A DNA stretch of 64,000 nucleotides from Neomoorella carbonis. Lineage in GTDB: Bacteria > Bacillota > DSM-521 > Neomoorellales > Neomoorellaceae. How positions within the stretch are numbered: position 1 is the stretch's first letter; each line of letters opens with the position of its first letter. A model generated the notes under the pieces. That model was not told where the DNA came from, searched no databases, and saw only the letters and a list, made by a program, of their open reading frames with translations. Of the stretch, positions 8,359 through 16,511 are shown piece after piece. The translations under genes were made by a program, and so were the position numbers. The DNA is taken from NCBI RefSeq assembly GCF_045278715.1, contig NZ_CP136420.1, positions 1,612,001 to 1,676,000 of the forward strand. The letters run 5' to 3'.

Positions 8359-9750
8359 TTACTTCTCCCGCAAATACTTGTCTATGGCCCGCGCGGCGGC
8401 TTTGCCAGCGCCCATGGCCAGGATTACCGTTGCCGCCCCGGTGACGATGTCGCCGCCGGCAAAGACGCCCTTCCTCGAAGTGGCGCCGGTAGCCTCGTCG
8501 GCGGCAATGGTCCCCTTGCGGGTAAGTTCCAGGCCCGGCGTGGTCCTTAAGACCAGAGGATTTGGTCCCTGACCGATAGCCATAACCACTGTATCTACTT
8601 CCATGTCATACTCGGAACCCGGGATGGGCACCGGCCGCCGGCGGCCGGAGGCATCCGGCTCGCCAAGTTCAAAGCGCTGGCAGGTCATGCCCGTCACTAC
8701 TCCCCGGTCGTCACCGTAGATTTTCACCGGGCTGGTAAGAAGATGGAACTTGACCCCTTCTTCTTCGGCGTGCTCTACTTCTTCCTTGCGGGCCGGCATT
8801 TCGGCTGCCGAGCGGCGGTAAACAATATAAGACTCTTCTGCTCCCAGGCGCAGGGCAGTACGGGCCGCGTCCATGGCCACGTTGCCGGCGCCGATTACAG
8901 CCACCCGCCTGCCCACCTTGATGGGGGTGGCATAGCGGGGGAATAGATAGGCCTTCATCAGGTTGGTCCGGGTGAGGAATTCATTGGCCGAGTAAACGCC
9001 CAAAAGGTTTTCCCCGGGTATCCCCATAAAGTGGGGCAGCCCGGCTCCCGTACCGATAAAGACGGCATCGTAGCCGCTGGCGAGGAGTTCGTCCACGGTG
9101 GTAACCTTGCCGACAACGGCATTGGTCCGGATTTCTACTCCAAGCCGGCGGATGGAGTCGATTTCCTGCTGGACAATTTTTTTCGGCAGGCGGAATTCAG
9201 GAATGCCATACATCAGTACGCCCCCGGGCACATGGAGGGCTTCAAAGACCGTTACCTGGTGTCCCATCCGCGCCAGGTCGGCCGCGGCGGTCAAACCGGC
9301 GGGACCGGAACCGATTACTGCTACCTTAAAGCCAGTGGCCGGGGCCTTGCGTACGGCCGCCGCTTCGCCCTTAGCCATCTGGTAATCTGCGACAAAGCGC
9401 TCCAGGCGGCCGATGGCTACCGGCTCATGCTTCTTGCCCACGGTACAGTATTTTTCGCACTGGTTTTCCTGGGGGCAAACCCGCCCGCAAATAGCCGGCA
9501 GGTTGTTTTTTTCTTTTATTTTAGCAATGGCGCCATCAAAATCCTTCTCCTTAATCAAGCTGATAAAGGCGGGGATGTCCACCTCGACCGGGCAACCCTG
9601 ACGGCAGGGGGCCTTTTTACACTGGAGGCAGCGCTCGGCTTCGGCCAGGGCCATCTCTTCGGTATAGCCCAGAGCTACTTCATTAAAGTTGTGAATACGC
9701 TCCTGCGGATCCTGAGAAGGCATGGGAGTTTTTCTGGGAATTAATGGCAT
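8359..9750 (-). CDS. nfnB: NADH-dependent reduced ferredoxin:NADP+ oxidoreductase, large subunit
   Basis: A 463-residue protein of the glutamate-synthase small-subunit-like family. The N-terminus carries the cysteines for two [4Fe-4S] clusters (CLQCKKAPCRQGC and CGRVCPQENQCEKYC). Two dinucleotide folds follow: VIGSGPAGLTAAADLARMG for FAD and VIGAGNVAMDAARTALRLG for NADP(H). NfnB contains the bifurcating FAD. Its ATG overlaps the end of nfnA by 10 nt. The NfnAB complex couples exergonic reduction of NADP+ by ferredoxin to its reduction by NADH and is well known from Moorella. Confidence 0.93.
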   Translation of the reverse strand: MPLIPRKTPMPSQDPQERIHNFNEVALGYTEEMALAEAERCLQCKKAPCRQGCPVEVDIPAFISLIKEKDFDGAIAKIKEKNNLPAICGRVCPQENQCEKYCTVGKKHEPVAIGRLERFVADYQMAKGEAAAVRKAPATGFKVAVIGSGPAGLTAAADLARMGHQVTVFEALHVPGGVLMYGIPEFRLPKKIVQQEIDSIRRLGVEIRTNAVVGKVTTVDELLASGYDAVFIGTGAGLPHFMGIPGENLLGVYSANEFLTRTNLMKAYLFPRYATPIKVGRRVAVIGAGNVAMDAARTALRLGAEESYIVYRRSAAEMPARKEEVEHAEEEGVKFHLLTSPVKIYGDDRGVVTGMTCQRFELGEPDASGRRRPVPIPGSEYDMEVDTVVMAIGQGPNPLVLRTTPGLELTRKGTIAADEATGATSRKGVFAGGDIVTGAATVILAMGAGKAAARAIDKYLREK

Positions 9751-10580
9751 CCGCAGCCACCCCCCTCGTGGAACTTGATAATCCTTTCCTCTTCTTCTCT
9801 ATACATGTTCATCCGCCGCAAGGCCAGCTGCCAGTCTACCTGGTGGCCGTCAAATTCCGGCCCGTCGACGCAGGCAAATTTGGTCTCCCCGCCGACGCTG
9901 ACCCGGCAGGCGCCGCACATACCGGTACCGTCCACCATAATGGGATTCATGCTGACAATAGTGGGTACGCCAAAGGGCCTGGTAGTTTCCGCCACAGCCC
10001 GCATCATGACCACCGGGCCGATACCCCAGACCCGGGCTACATTGCCCCGTTCTTCCAATACCTGCTTTAAGAGGTCCGTTACAAAGCCGTGGTGGCCGTA
10101 GCTGCCGTCATCGGTGGCCACCAGCAGCTCGCTGGAAACGGCGCGCATTTTGTCTTCCCAGATAAGCAGTTCCTTTGTCCGGGCGCCTATAATAGAAATT
10201 ACTTCGTTGCCAGCTTCCTTTAAGGCGCGGGCTATGGGATAAACCGGGGCCACGCCGACGCCGCCGCCCACACAAACAACCCGGCCGTAATTTTCAATCT
10301 CCGAGGGCTGCCCCAGGGGACCGACAAAGTCGGCGAGAGCATCCCCCGCCTCCAGGGTACCCAGGCGCCGGGTGGTGTAGCCTACTTCCTGGAAGATAGT
10401 AGTAATGGTGCCCCGGCTGCGATCAAAATCAGCGATTGTTAGAGGAATGCGCTCCCCCTCTTCGTCTATCCGGAGAATAATAAATTGTCCGGCCCGGGCT
10501 TTAGCAGCCACCTCCGGAGCTTCAATCTCCATTAACTTGATAACCGGTGACATGACTTCTTTCCGTACAATACGGTACAC
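9741..10580 (-). CDS. nfnA: NADH-dependent reduced ferredoxin:NADP+ oxidoreductase, small subunit
   Basis: A 279-residue ferredoxin-NADP reductase-like protein related to dihydroorotate dehydrogenase electron transfer subunits. An FAD-binding beta-barrel and an NAD-binding fold (VVCVGGGVGVAPVYPIARAL) are followed by the cysteine cluster GTGMCGACRVSV ... FACVDGPEFDGHQVDW that holds the [2Fe-2S] centre. It starts at GTG 10580 with AGGGGA upstream. It provides the NADH site of the NfnAB complex. The long AT-rich stretch upstream (10,590-10,740) probably holds its promoter, but no consensus pair was convincing. Confidence 0.92.
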   Translation of the reverse strand: MYRIVRKEVMSPVIKLMEIEAPEVAAKARAGQFIILRIDEEGERIPLTIADFDRSRGTITTIFQEVGYTTRRLGTLEAGDALADFVGPLGQPSEIENYGRVVCVGGGVGVAPVYPIARALKEAGNEVISIIGARTKELLIWEDKMRAVSSELLVATDDGSYGHHGFVTDLLKQVLEERGNVARVWGIGPVVMMRAVAETTRPFGVPTIVSMNPIMVDGTGMCGACRVSVGGETKFACVDGPEFDGHQVDWQLALRRMNMYREEEERIIKFHEGGGCGCH

Positions 10581-10688
10581 GGGCTTCCCCTACCCCCTTA
10601 CAAGTTAAGCTATCAAAAATTAGTACGTAATATTAAATATAACCTTAATTATATTCGCTGTTAAAACCCATATTCCTGCTAATAATCC

Positions 10689-10717
10689 TTGACCGCTATC
10701 CCTGCAGGGTTTAAGAT
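10689..10717 (+). promoter_or_regulatory. Candidate sigma-A promoter for the MFS transporter
   Basis: TTGACC (10689-10694) and TAAGAT (10712-10717) are 17 nt apart, followed by GGAGG and a GTG start at 10743. The -10 has two mismatches, so the call is moderate. Confidence 0.5.
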
Positions 10718-10742
10718 ATGATGAGACTGGAGGGTTGAAGAA

Positions 10743-11915
10743 GTGCAGAAACGTATTCTTTACCTGCTAAGTTTGGGACACCTGGTTACCGATATCAACC
10801 AGGGCCTCCTGCCCATCTTCCTCTCGGTATATAAAGAACAGGCCGGCCTTACCTTTACGGCGGTCAGCGTCGTTGCCGCCCTATCTACTATCAGTTCTTC
10901 CGTAATCCAGCCCCTTTTCGGTTATCTGTCGGATCGGTACCAGCTGCGCTGGCTCTTGCCTGTCGGCTGCCTTTTAGCCGGCCTGGGTATGGCTGCCTTC
11001 GGCCTGGTGCCCAACTACTACTTGCTTACAGCCATCGTCTTTATCAGCGGCCTTGGAGTAGCTGCCTACCACCCGGAAGCTTCCAAGTCGGCCCACTATA
11101 TCAGCGGTCCCATGCAGGCCAGTTCTATGGCCGTCTTTTCCGTAGGGGGCAACCTGGGCTTCGGCCTGGGGCCAATAATCGCCTCCCTCATCCTCGGCCA
11201 CGGTGGTTTAAAATCCTCCTGGCTGGTTATCCTTCCTACGGTTCTTACTGTCGCTTTACTGGCCCATACCATGCCGGCTATCGGTCGCGCCATGGTCGCC
11301 GGCCAGCGGGTAGCTGCTGCCGCTCAGAAGGAGGAAAAGTATAGCCGGGCTTCCCTGGCGGCCATTACCCTTCTGGTTCTGGTGGTCATCCTGCGTTCCT
11401 GGCTGCATACCGGTTTAACCTATTACATCCCCTTTTACTACCAGCATTACCTCCACGGTGATGCCGCCTTCGCCAGCACGATGCTCTCCATTTTCCTCAT
11501 TTCCGGGGCAGTAGGTACTCTTGTGGGCGGGCGTATCGCCGATTACTGGGGGGCCAAAAAGATGATCATCGCCTCGATGCTGGTCCTTATACCCCTGGTT
11601 CTGGCCTTCCCGTACGTAAAAGGTTCCTGGGTAGCCATATTACTGGCCTTGAGCGGCTTTTGTGTAGTATCTACCTTTGCCCCGGCCATTGTCCTGGCTC
11701 AATCCTTGCTGCCCCGGCACATAGGGGTGGCCTCCGGCCTGATGATGGGTTTCGCCATCGGTACCGGCGGCCTGGGCCTCCTCCTGCTGGGCGGTATTGC
11801 CGATGCCCGCGGTGTTCCCTTTGTTATTCATCTCCTGGCAATTATTCCCGCCCTGGCTGCTGCCCTGGCCTTTCCCCTGCCGGATTTCCGCCGGCAACCG
11901 GAAAAGGCCCGCTAA
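10743..11915 (+). CDS. MFS transporter, fosmidomycin-resistance (Fsr)-like
   Basis: A 390-residue polytopic protein with about 12 hydrophobic helices. The N-terminal LGHLVTDINQGLLPIFLSVY block and QPLFGYLSDR loop resemble the Fsr group of the major facilitator superfamily, which exports drugs such as fosmidomycin. The GTG start has GGAGG 8 nt upstream. It is one of few plus-strand genes here, divergent from nfnAB and convergent with the TsaD-like gene, whose stop overlaps its own by 4 nt. Substrate is not shown by the sequence. Confidence 0.82.
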   Translation: MQKRILYLLSLGHLVTDINQGLLPIFLSVYKEQAGLTFTAVSVVAALSTISSSVIQPLFGYLSDRYQLRWLLPVGCLLAGLGMAAFGLVPNYYLLTAIVFISGLGVAAYHPEASKSAHYISGPMQASSMAVFSVGGNLGFGLGPIIASLILGHGGLKSSWLVILPTVLTVALLAHTMPAIGRAMVAGQRVAAAAQKEEKYSRASLAAITLLVLVVILRSWLHTGLTYYIPFYYQHYLHGDAAFASTMLSIFLISGAVGTLVGGRIADYWGAKKMIIASMLVLIPLVLAFPYVKGSWVAILLALSGFCVVSTFAPAIVLAQSLLPRHIGVASGLMMGFAIGTGGLGLLLLGGIADARGVPFVIHLLAIIPALAAALAFPLPDFRRQPEKAR

Positions 11916-12865
11916 ACTACCTCCCGGCCCAGCAGGGCCACGCCGATGGCATTGTCGGCGCTATGTTCCGGTGCGGCAAAGTAGAGTCTGGCTCCCACGG
12001 CACGGTGTTCCAGGCGGTGACGCAGGCGGCTGCGCAGGTAGGTATTGGCCGCCACCCCGCCGACGATTAAAATATCTTTAATCCCGGTAGCAAACACGGC
12101 CGCCCGCAAGACTCGCTCCAGGGTATTGGCAATACACTGCTCCACCGCCCGGGCGACGGCTGCCCGGTCAGCACCTGCCGCCAGCAGGCGTTCTGCCTGG
12201 CTGGCCGGCCCGGAGAAGCTAAAATTATACCCCCTGACGGCTGAGGTCAGCCGGACCTTTTCACCCTCTTCTTCGCGGGCTTCCCGGGCCAGCAGTTCCA
12301 GTTGCGGCCCCGCGGGAAACTTGAGGCCCATGAGTACGCCCACCCGGTCCACCAGCTGCCCGGCATGAAGATCCAGGGTGCCCCCCAGTTTGCTGATATT
12401 AAAACCGCCGCTTTTCTTGTTTACCTTGAGAATTTCGGAGGTCCCCCCCGAGAGGTGGACGGCCAGAAAGGGACCGTCCGGCTGCCAGCCTGCCGACCAC
12501 AGGCCGGCGGCTATATGCCCTTCCTGGTGGGTGGTGGCCAGGAAAGGTACCTGCAATGCCGCTGCCAGTACGCGGCCCTGCCCGGCGGCCACGGTAAAAA
12601 CCGGCATATAGGAGCCTTCCACAGGTCGAGGCTTCGTAGCTGCTGCCACGCCTTTGATCCGGGTTGCCGGTACGCTGGCGAAAGCTGAAGCCAGCAGCTC
12701 CGGTAAAATCTGGACATGATGAAAAACCGCCGTTCCCTGCTGCAGTCCCTTTTCCCCCGCGGGTACCGGTAGCAGGCGGCGGTGGGCAGTAAGTACTTCG
12801 CCGTCATCGCTAACGATGGCTACTGAACAGGTATAGGCACTGGTATCGATGCCGAGAATGGCCAT
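11912..12865 (-). CDS. TsaD/Kae1/Qri7-family paralogue (O-sialoglycoprotein endopeptidase-like)
   Basis: A 317-residue ASKHA-fold protein. It has the N-terminal phosphate loop (ILGIDTSAYTCSVAIV), the metal-binding HQEGH, the GGTSEI loop, GGVAAN and the C-terminal SADNAIGVA. TsaD makes the t6A modification of tRNA with TsaB, TsaC and TsaE. This copy is shorter than usual TsaD (about 340) and the normally conserved DDAAGE-type segment reads LDLHAGQLVD, so it is probably a second, diverged member. Such paralogues near nusB occur in related Clostridia from memory. It sits 3 nt from nusB, suggesting co-transcription. A true t6A role cannot be excluded. Confidence 0.75.
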   Translation of the reverse strand: MAILGIDTSAYTCSVAIVSDDGEVLTAHRRLLPVPAGEKGLQQGTAVFHHVQILPELLASAFASVPATRIKGVAAATKPRPVEGSYMPVFTVAAGQGRVLAAALQVPFLATTHQEGHIAAGLWSAGWQPDGPFLAVHLSGGTSEILKVNKKSGGFNISKLGGTLDLHAGQLVDRVGVLMGLKFPAGPQLELLAREAREEEGEKVRLTSAVRGYNFSFSGPASQAERLLAAGADRAAVARAVEQCIANTLERVLRAAVFATGIKDILIVGGVAANTYLRSRLRHRLEHRAVGARLYFAAPEHSADNAIGVALLGREVV

Positions 12866-12868
12866 CAG

Positions 12869-13273
12869 CTATCTTCCTAACTCCTTGCGGGCGCTGTCCA
12901 GCAAGCCGTTGACAAACTTGCCGGCTTCTTCGTTATTAAAGGTTTTGGCCAGTTCAATGGCTTCATTGATAATAACGCTTACCGGAGTATCCGGGTAATA
13001 TTTCATTTCATACAAAGCCATCCTGAGAATATTGCGGTCCACGGCCGCCAAGCGTTCCAGGCGCCAGCCCACGGCATACTTGCTGATGATAGCGTCAAGT
13101 TCCTGCCGGGCCGTGACCGTCCCCATAACCAGGTCCCGGGCAAAGGCTGCTGCCTGGGGTGAAAGTTGCTCTTCTGCTAATACTTCTTCCACCGCCCTTT
13201 CCGGGACCATGCGGCCCAGGTCAATGGCGAACAGAGCCTGCAGGGCTTTTGTCCTGGCTGCCCTTCTACTCAA
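12869..13273 (-). CDS. nusB: Transcription antitermination factor NusB
   Basis: A 134-residue all-helical protein with the family's opening (SRRAARTKALQALFAIDLG) and the closing region (PVSVIINEAIELAKTFNNEEAGKFVNGLLD). NusB binds boxA RNA with NusE/S10 during rRNA transcription. It starts with TTG at 13273, with AGGGGG about 12 nt upstream, and lies 16 nt after the DUF2273 gene. Confidence 0.94.
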   Translation of the reverse strand: MSRRAARTKALQALFAIDLGRMVPERAVEEVLAEEQLSPQAAAFARDLVMGTVTARQELDAIISKYAVGWRLERLAAVDRNILRMALYEMKYYPDTPVSVIINEAIELAKTFNNEEAGKFVNGLLDSARKELGR

Positions 13274-13289
13274 AGTACACTATTCCCCC

Positions 13290-13517
13290 TTACCAGCGAC
13301 GACCAAAGAATCGCTTCCAGAGGTCCTCCCATCCCCGGCCCTGATCAAGGTGACGTCCTATAAGATAGCCCCCAGCTACACAAAGGCCGATGAAAAGGGC
13401 CTTCCCAAAGCCCCAGATGGCAGTTAAAAGCCCAAAAATAAGTCCCAGGGTGACCCCGATTAGCTTTCCACGGTGTTCCCGCCAGAGATAGCCGAGCAAA
13501 TCGAAAATATTTTCCAC
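13290..13517 (-). CDS. Small membrane protein, DUF2273
   Basis: A 75-residue protein with two hydrophobic segments (LIGVTLGLIFGLLTAIWGF and ALFIGLCVAGGYLIG) and a basic C-terminus (WKRFFGRRW). Small proteins of this type sit beside Asp23 and AmaP genes in many Firmicutes. GTG start at 13517. Its role is not established; the neighbourhood suggests envelope stress. Confidence 0.78.
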   Translation of the reverse strand: MENIFDLLGYLWREHRGKLIGVTLGLIFGLLTAIWGFGKALFIGLCVAGGYLIGRHLDQGRGWEDLWKRFFGRRW

Positions 13518-13530
13518 GCCTTCTTCTCCC

Positions 13531-14073
13531 CTATTCTACCCGGCGCAAGCCTTCCTGGTAGATACCGTTCACCCGCACCTGGACCTCCGGCACTTCCAGG
13601 CCGACTGTAGCAACAATATATTCGTGGACCTGTTGCTGGAGTGCTGCAGCTAATTCCGGTAGATTGCGGTCGGGGCTAACGGTAATATTGAGCTTCACGG
13701 CCAGCCCTTCCGGGAAAACTTTCAAGCTGGGCCGCACTTCCCGCACCCCTTTCACCTGACGGGCGGCCCGGGTGACCAGGTTTTCCAGGGCCGGCAGGGC
13801 AATGCTGGCCGTACCAAGGTCGGCAGATTTAATTATCGCCTGCTCTTCCTTCGCAGCTGCCGGGCGCACACTGGCCAAAAAGAATCGCAAGGCCAGCAGG
13901 AACAATACGGCGGCTACCAGACCGGCTATGAAGCGGTAGTCCGGCCGTAAAAGGCTTAGTTCAAAAAGGTCCAGGGGTACTGTCCAGCCGGCGATGACCG
14001 CCAGGGTAACCAGGGATAGGGCCGCCACCAGTAAAGCAAAAAGGGCCAGTATGGCCCGGTCTAGCATTGACAA
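13531..14073 (-). CDS. amaP: Alkaline shock response membrane anchor protein AmaP
   Basis: A 180-residue protein with two N-terminal membrane helices (ALFALLVAALSLVTLAVIAGW and FIAGLVAAVLFLLALRFFL) and a soluble C-terminal Asp23-like domain (VTRAARQVKGVREVRPSLKVFPEGLAVKLNITV). In Staphylococcus AmaP anchors Asp23 at the membrane. The TTG start fits GGAGGG seven nt upstream. It is 12 nt downstream of the asp23 gene. Confidence 0.85.
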   Translation of the reverse strand: MSMLDRAILALFALLVAALSLVTLAVIAGWTVPLDLFELSLLRPDYRFIAGLVAAVLFLLALRFFLASVRPAAAKEEQAIIKSADLGTASIALPALENLVTRAARQVKGVREVRPSLKVFPEGLAVKLNITVSPDRNLPELAAALQQQVHEYIVATVGLEVPEVQVRVNGIYQEGLRRVE

Positions 14074-14085
14074 GTCACTACCCTC

Positions 14086-14484
14086 CTACCGGACCCGGGT
14101 GGTTTCTTCTTCTTTCTCTTCCTGGGGGAATACTACGCCCTGGACGTGAACATTAACTTCTACCACCCGTAACCCTGTCATTGATTCAATAGCCCTTTTG
14201 ACGTTCTCCTGTACCCGGATGGCTACATCTGGAATACGAACGCCAAAGTTAACCACTATGTACAGGTCAACCGCTGCTTCCTTTTCTCCTACTTCTACCT
14301 TAACGCCCTTACTTAGATTTTTCCGGCCTAAAAGCTCGGCAATACCGCCGGCAATGCCGCCGCTCATGCCGGCTACTCCTTCGATTTCCGTGGCGGCCAG
14401 GCCGGCAATGATGGCTACCACTTCGTTGGTAATTTTTATAGTGCCAAGATCAGTTCGGGCCTGTTGTTCTAAATTATTCTCCAC
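14086..14484 (-). CDS. Asp23/Gls24 family envelope stress protein
   Basis: A 132-residue protein with the Asp23 pattern (GTIKITNEVVAIIAGLAATEIEGVAGM; VKVEVGEKEAAVDLYIVVNFGVRIPDVAIRVQENVKRAIESMTGL). The GTG at 14484 is preferred because GGAGG lies 8 nt upstream; an earlier in-frame GTG at 14499 overlaps that Shine-Dalgarno. A promoter precedes it directly, so it heads the set asp23-amaP-DUF2273-nusB-TsaD-like. Confidence 0.9.
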   Translation of the reverse strand: MENNLEQQARTDLGTIKITNEVVAIIAGLAATEIEGVAGMSGGIAGGIAELLGRKNLSKGVKVEVGEKEAAVDLYIVVNFGVRIPDVAIRVQENVKRAIESMTGLRVVEVNVHVQGVVFPQEEKEEETTRVR

Positions 14485-14509
14485 TATATCCACCTCCACT
14501 TGTTTCTAT

Positions 14510-14538
14510 ATTATACCAGAGGCCGGTAGCCATCACAA
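14510..14538 (-). promoter_or_regulatory. Sigma-A-type promoter for the asp23-nusB operon
   Basis: TTGTGA (14533-14538) and TATAAT (14510-14515) on the minus strand are separated by 17 nt and lie 26 nt upstream of the chosen asp23 start. Confidence 0.65.
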
Positions 14539-14621
14539 CTGGTTGCGGCGAAAATAACTCGTTATCCCCAAAGTGACCAGCCATATTCTTACGGTTTGAC
14601 CTGGATGGTAAAGGGAAAACT

Positions 14622-15968
14622 TTACCCGGCCAGCAAGCGGCGCTGGATAAAGTTGGTGTAGATCTCGCCCCGCCGGAAAAAGGCGTTGGCCAGAATCTGC
14701 TGGTGGAAAGGAATAGTTGTCGGCACCCCTTCAATTACCATTTCTTTTAAAGCCCCCGCCATGCGGTTGATGGCTGCTTCCCGGTCCGGCGCCCAGGCAA
14801 TTACCTTGGCAATCAAAGAATCATAAAAGGGGGGAATAAGGTAACCGCTGTACACAGCGCTGTCCACCCGGACGCCAAAGCCTCCCGGTACATGGTAACG
14901 CTCAATGCGCCCCGGGGCCGGCCGGAAATTATGGTTGGGATCTTCGGCATTAATCCGGCACTCAATAGCATGCCCGCGGATCTGGACATCCTCCTGGCGG
15001 ATGCTTAAAGGTTCCCCTGCTGCTATCCTGATCTGTTCCTGGACCAGGTCGATACCGGTAACCGCCTCGGTCACCGGGTGTTCTACCTGAATGCGGGTAT
15101 TCATTTCAATAAAATAATAGCGGCCATGCTTATCCAGCAGGAATTCTACCGTACCGGTGCTGTAATAATCCACGGCTCTGGCGGCCTTTAAGGCGACTTC
15201 TCCCATTTCCCGCCGCAGTTCCGGTGTCAGGGCTACGGAAGGGGCTTCTTCCAGGATCTTCTGGTTGCGCCGCTGCAGGGAACAGTCGCGCTCGCCCAGG
15301 TGAATGAGGTTCCCCTCGGTATCACCCAATATTTGGAATTCAATATGGCGGGGTTCTTCAATATATTTCTCCAGATAAACCTGGGAATCGCCGAAAGCAG
15401 CTTCGGCTTCCCGCTGGGCGGTCTGGATGGCCTGGCGCAGTTCCCGGGGGCCCTGGGCTACCCGCATGCCGCGGCCACCACCGCCGGCTGACGCTTTAAT
15501 TAAAACGGGGTAACCAATTTCTTTGGCTATAGCAAGGGCGGCATCCAGGTCCTTAACAACCCCTTCTGAACCGGGTACTACCGGCACCCCGGCAGCAATC
15601 ATGGTAGCCCGGGCCGTGGCCTTGGCACCCATGAGCTGCATGGAACGCGGTGAAGGGCCGATAAAGGTGATCCCTGCCGTGGCGCACATCTCGGCAAAAT
15701 AGGGGTTTTCTGCCAGAAAGCCATAACCGGGATGAATGGCATCGGCACCGCTCATCTGGGCAGCAGCAATAATGCTGGGAATATGCAGGTAACTGCGGTT
15801 GGCTGGCGCCGGCCCGATACAGACGGCTTTGTCAGCGAGCCTGGTATGCAGGGCTCCCCGGTCGGCCTCAGAATAGACGGCTACTGTTTCGATATCCATT
15901 TCACGGCAGGCGCGGATAATCCGCACTGCAATCTCGCCGCGATTGGCAATGAGAACTCGCCTAAACAT
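14622..15968 (-). CDS. accC: Biotin carboxylase (AccC/PycA type)
   Basis: A 448-residue ATP-grasp biotin carboxylase that carboxylates biotin on a carrier protein using ATP and bicarbonate. It shows the opening FRRVLIANRGEIAVRIIRAC, HPGYGFLAEN, the glycine-rich ATP loop KASAGGGGRGMR, and EMNTRIQVEHPVTE. The ATG follows GGAGGATAGGAG. The carboxyltransferase-BCCP gene lies 93 nt upstream on the same strand, so the pair probably forms a two-subunit pyruvate carboxylase. A role in acetyl-CoA carboxylase is also possible given the AccB-like carrier domain. Confidence 0.93.
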   Translation of the reverse strand: MFRRVLIANRGEIAVRIIRACREMDIETVAVYSEADRGALHTRLADKAVCIGPAPANRSYLHIPSIIAAAQMSGADAIHPGYGFLAENPYFAEMCATAGITFIGPSPRSMQLMGAKATARATMIAAGVPVVPGSEGVVKDLDAALAIAKEIGYPVLIKASAGGGGRGMRVAQGPRELRQAIQTAQREAEAAFGDSQVYLEKYIEEPRHIEFQILGDTEGNLIHLGERDCSLQRRNQKILEEAPSVALTPELRREMGEVALKAARAVDYYSTGTVEFLLDKHGRYYFIEMNTRIQVEHPVTEAVTGIDLVQEQIRIAAGEPLSIRQEDVQIRGHAIECRINAEDPNHNFRPAPGRIERYHVPGGFGVRVDSAVYSGYLIPPFYDSLIAKVIAWAPDREAAINRMAGALKEMVIEGVPTTIPFHQQILANAFFRRGEIYTNFIQRRLLAG

Positions 15969-16061
15969 CTCCTATCCTCCGAAAAAAGCATACTTCTCAG
16001 CGGCAGTTTCTGTCTCTACACCGCTCAGTAAGTAGACCTTAGTACTTCAGCATATTTGTTT

Positions 16062-16511
16062 CTACTCTTTCTTTAAATGGAACAGCACCTGACCGTATTC
16101 CACCGGTTGGCCGTTTTCGGCCAGGATCTTGACAACCTGGCCGGCGGTTTCGGCCGTCAACTCGTTCATCAGCTTCATAGCTTCTATTATACACAGGGTC
16201 TGCCCCGGTTTAACCCTCGTACCAACTTCAACGAAAGGCGGCGCGTCCGGGGCCGGCGCCCGGTAAAAAGTACCTACCATGGGTGCCCGGACTTCGATAA
16301 TATCGTCGGCTGGCTGGACTGGCGGTATGTCCACCCGGGCACGAGGCTCATCGTCCGGGGTTACCTGGACTACAGGGGCCGGACCGGTACTCCCTCCCCG
16401 GTCACCGCCACGGCGGATCATGATTTTGACCCCTTCGCTTTCCAGGTTAAGTTCGGTAATACCTGTTTCTTCTAAGGCTTTAATGAGCTGGGTGATGTCC
16501 TTGAGATCCAT
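16062..16511 (-). CDS. accB: Possible free-standing BCCP from an internal start
   Basis: Inside the fusion gene, an in-frame ATG at 16511 is preceded by a near-perfect AGGAGG 9-10 nt upstream. Translation from it would give a 149-residue protein, the usual AccB length, starting exactly where AccB proteins start (MDLKDITQL). The same DNA would then make both a fused and a separate biotin carrier. This is an inference from the start signal only. Confidence 0.5.
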   Translation of the reverse strand: MDLKDITQLIKALEETGITELNLESEGVKIMIRRGGDRGGSTGPAPVVQVTPDDEPRARVDIPPVQPADDIIEVRAPMVGTFYRAPAPDAPPFVEVGTRVKPGQTLCIIEAMKLMNELTAETAGQVVKILAENGQPVEYGQVLFHLKKE

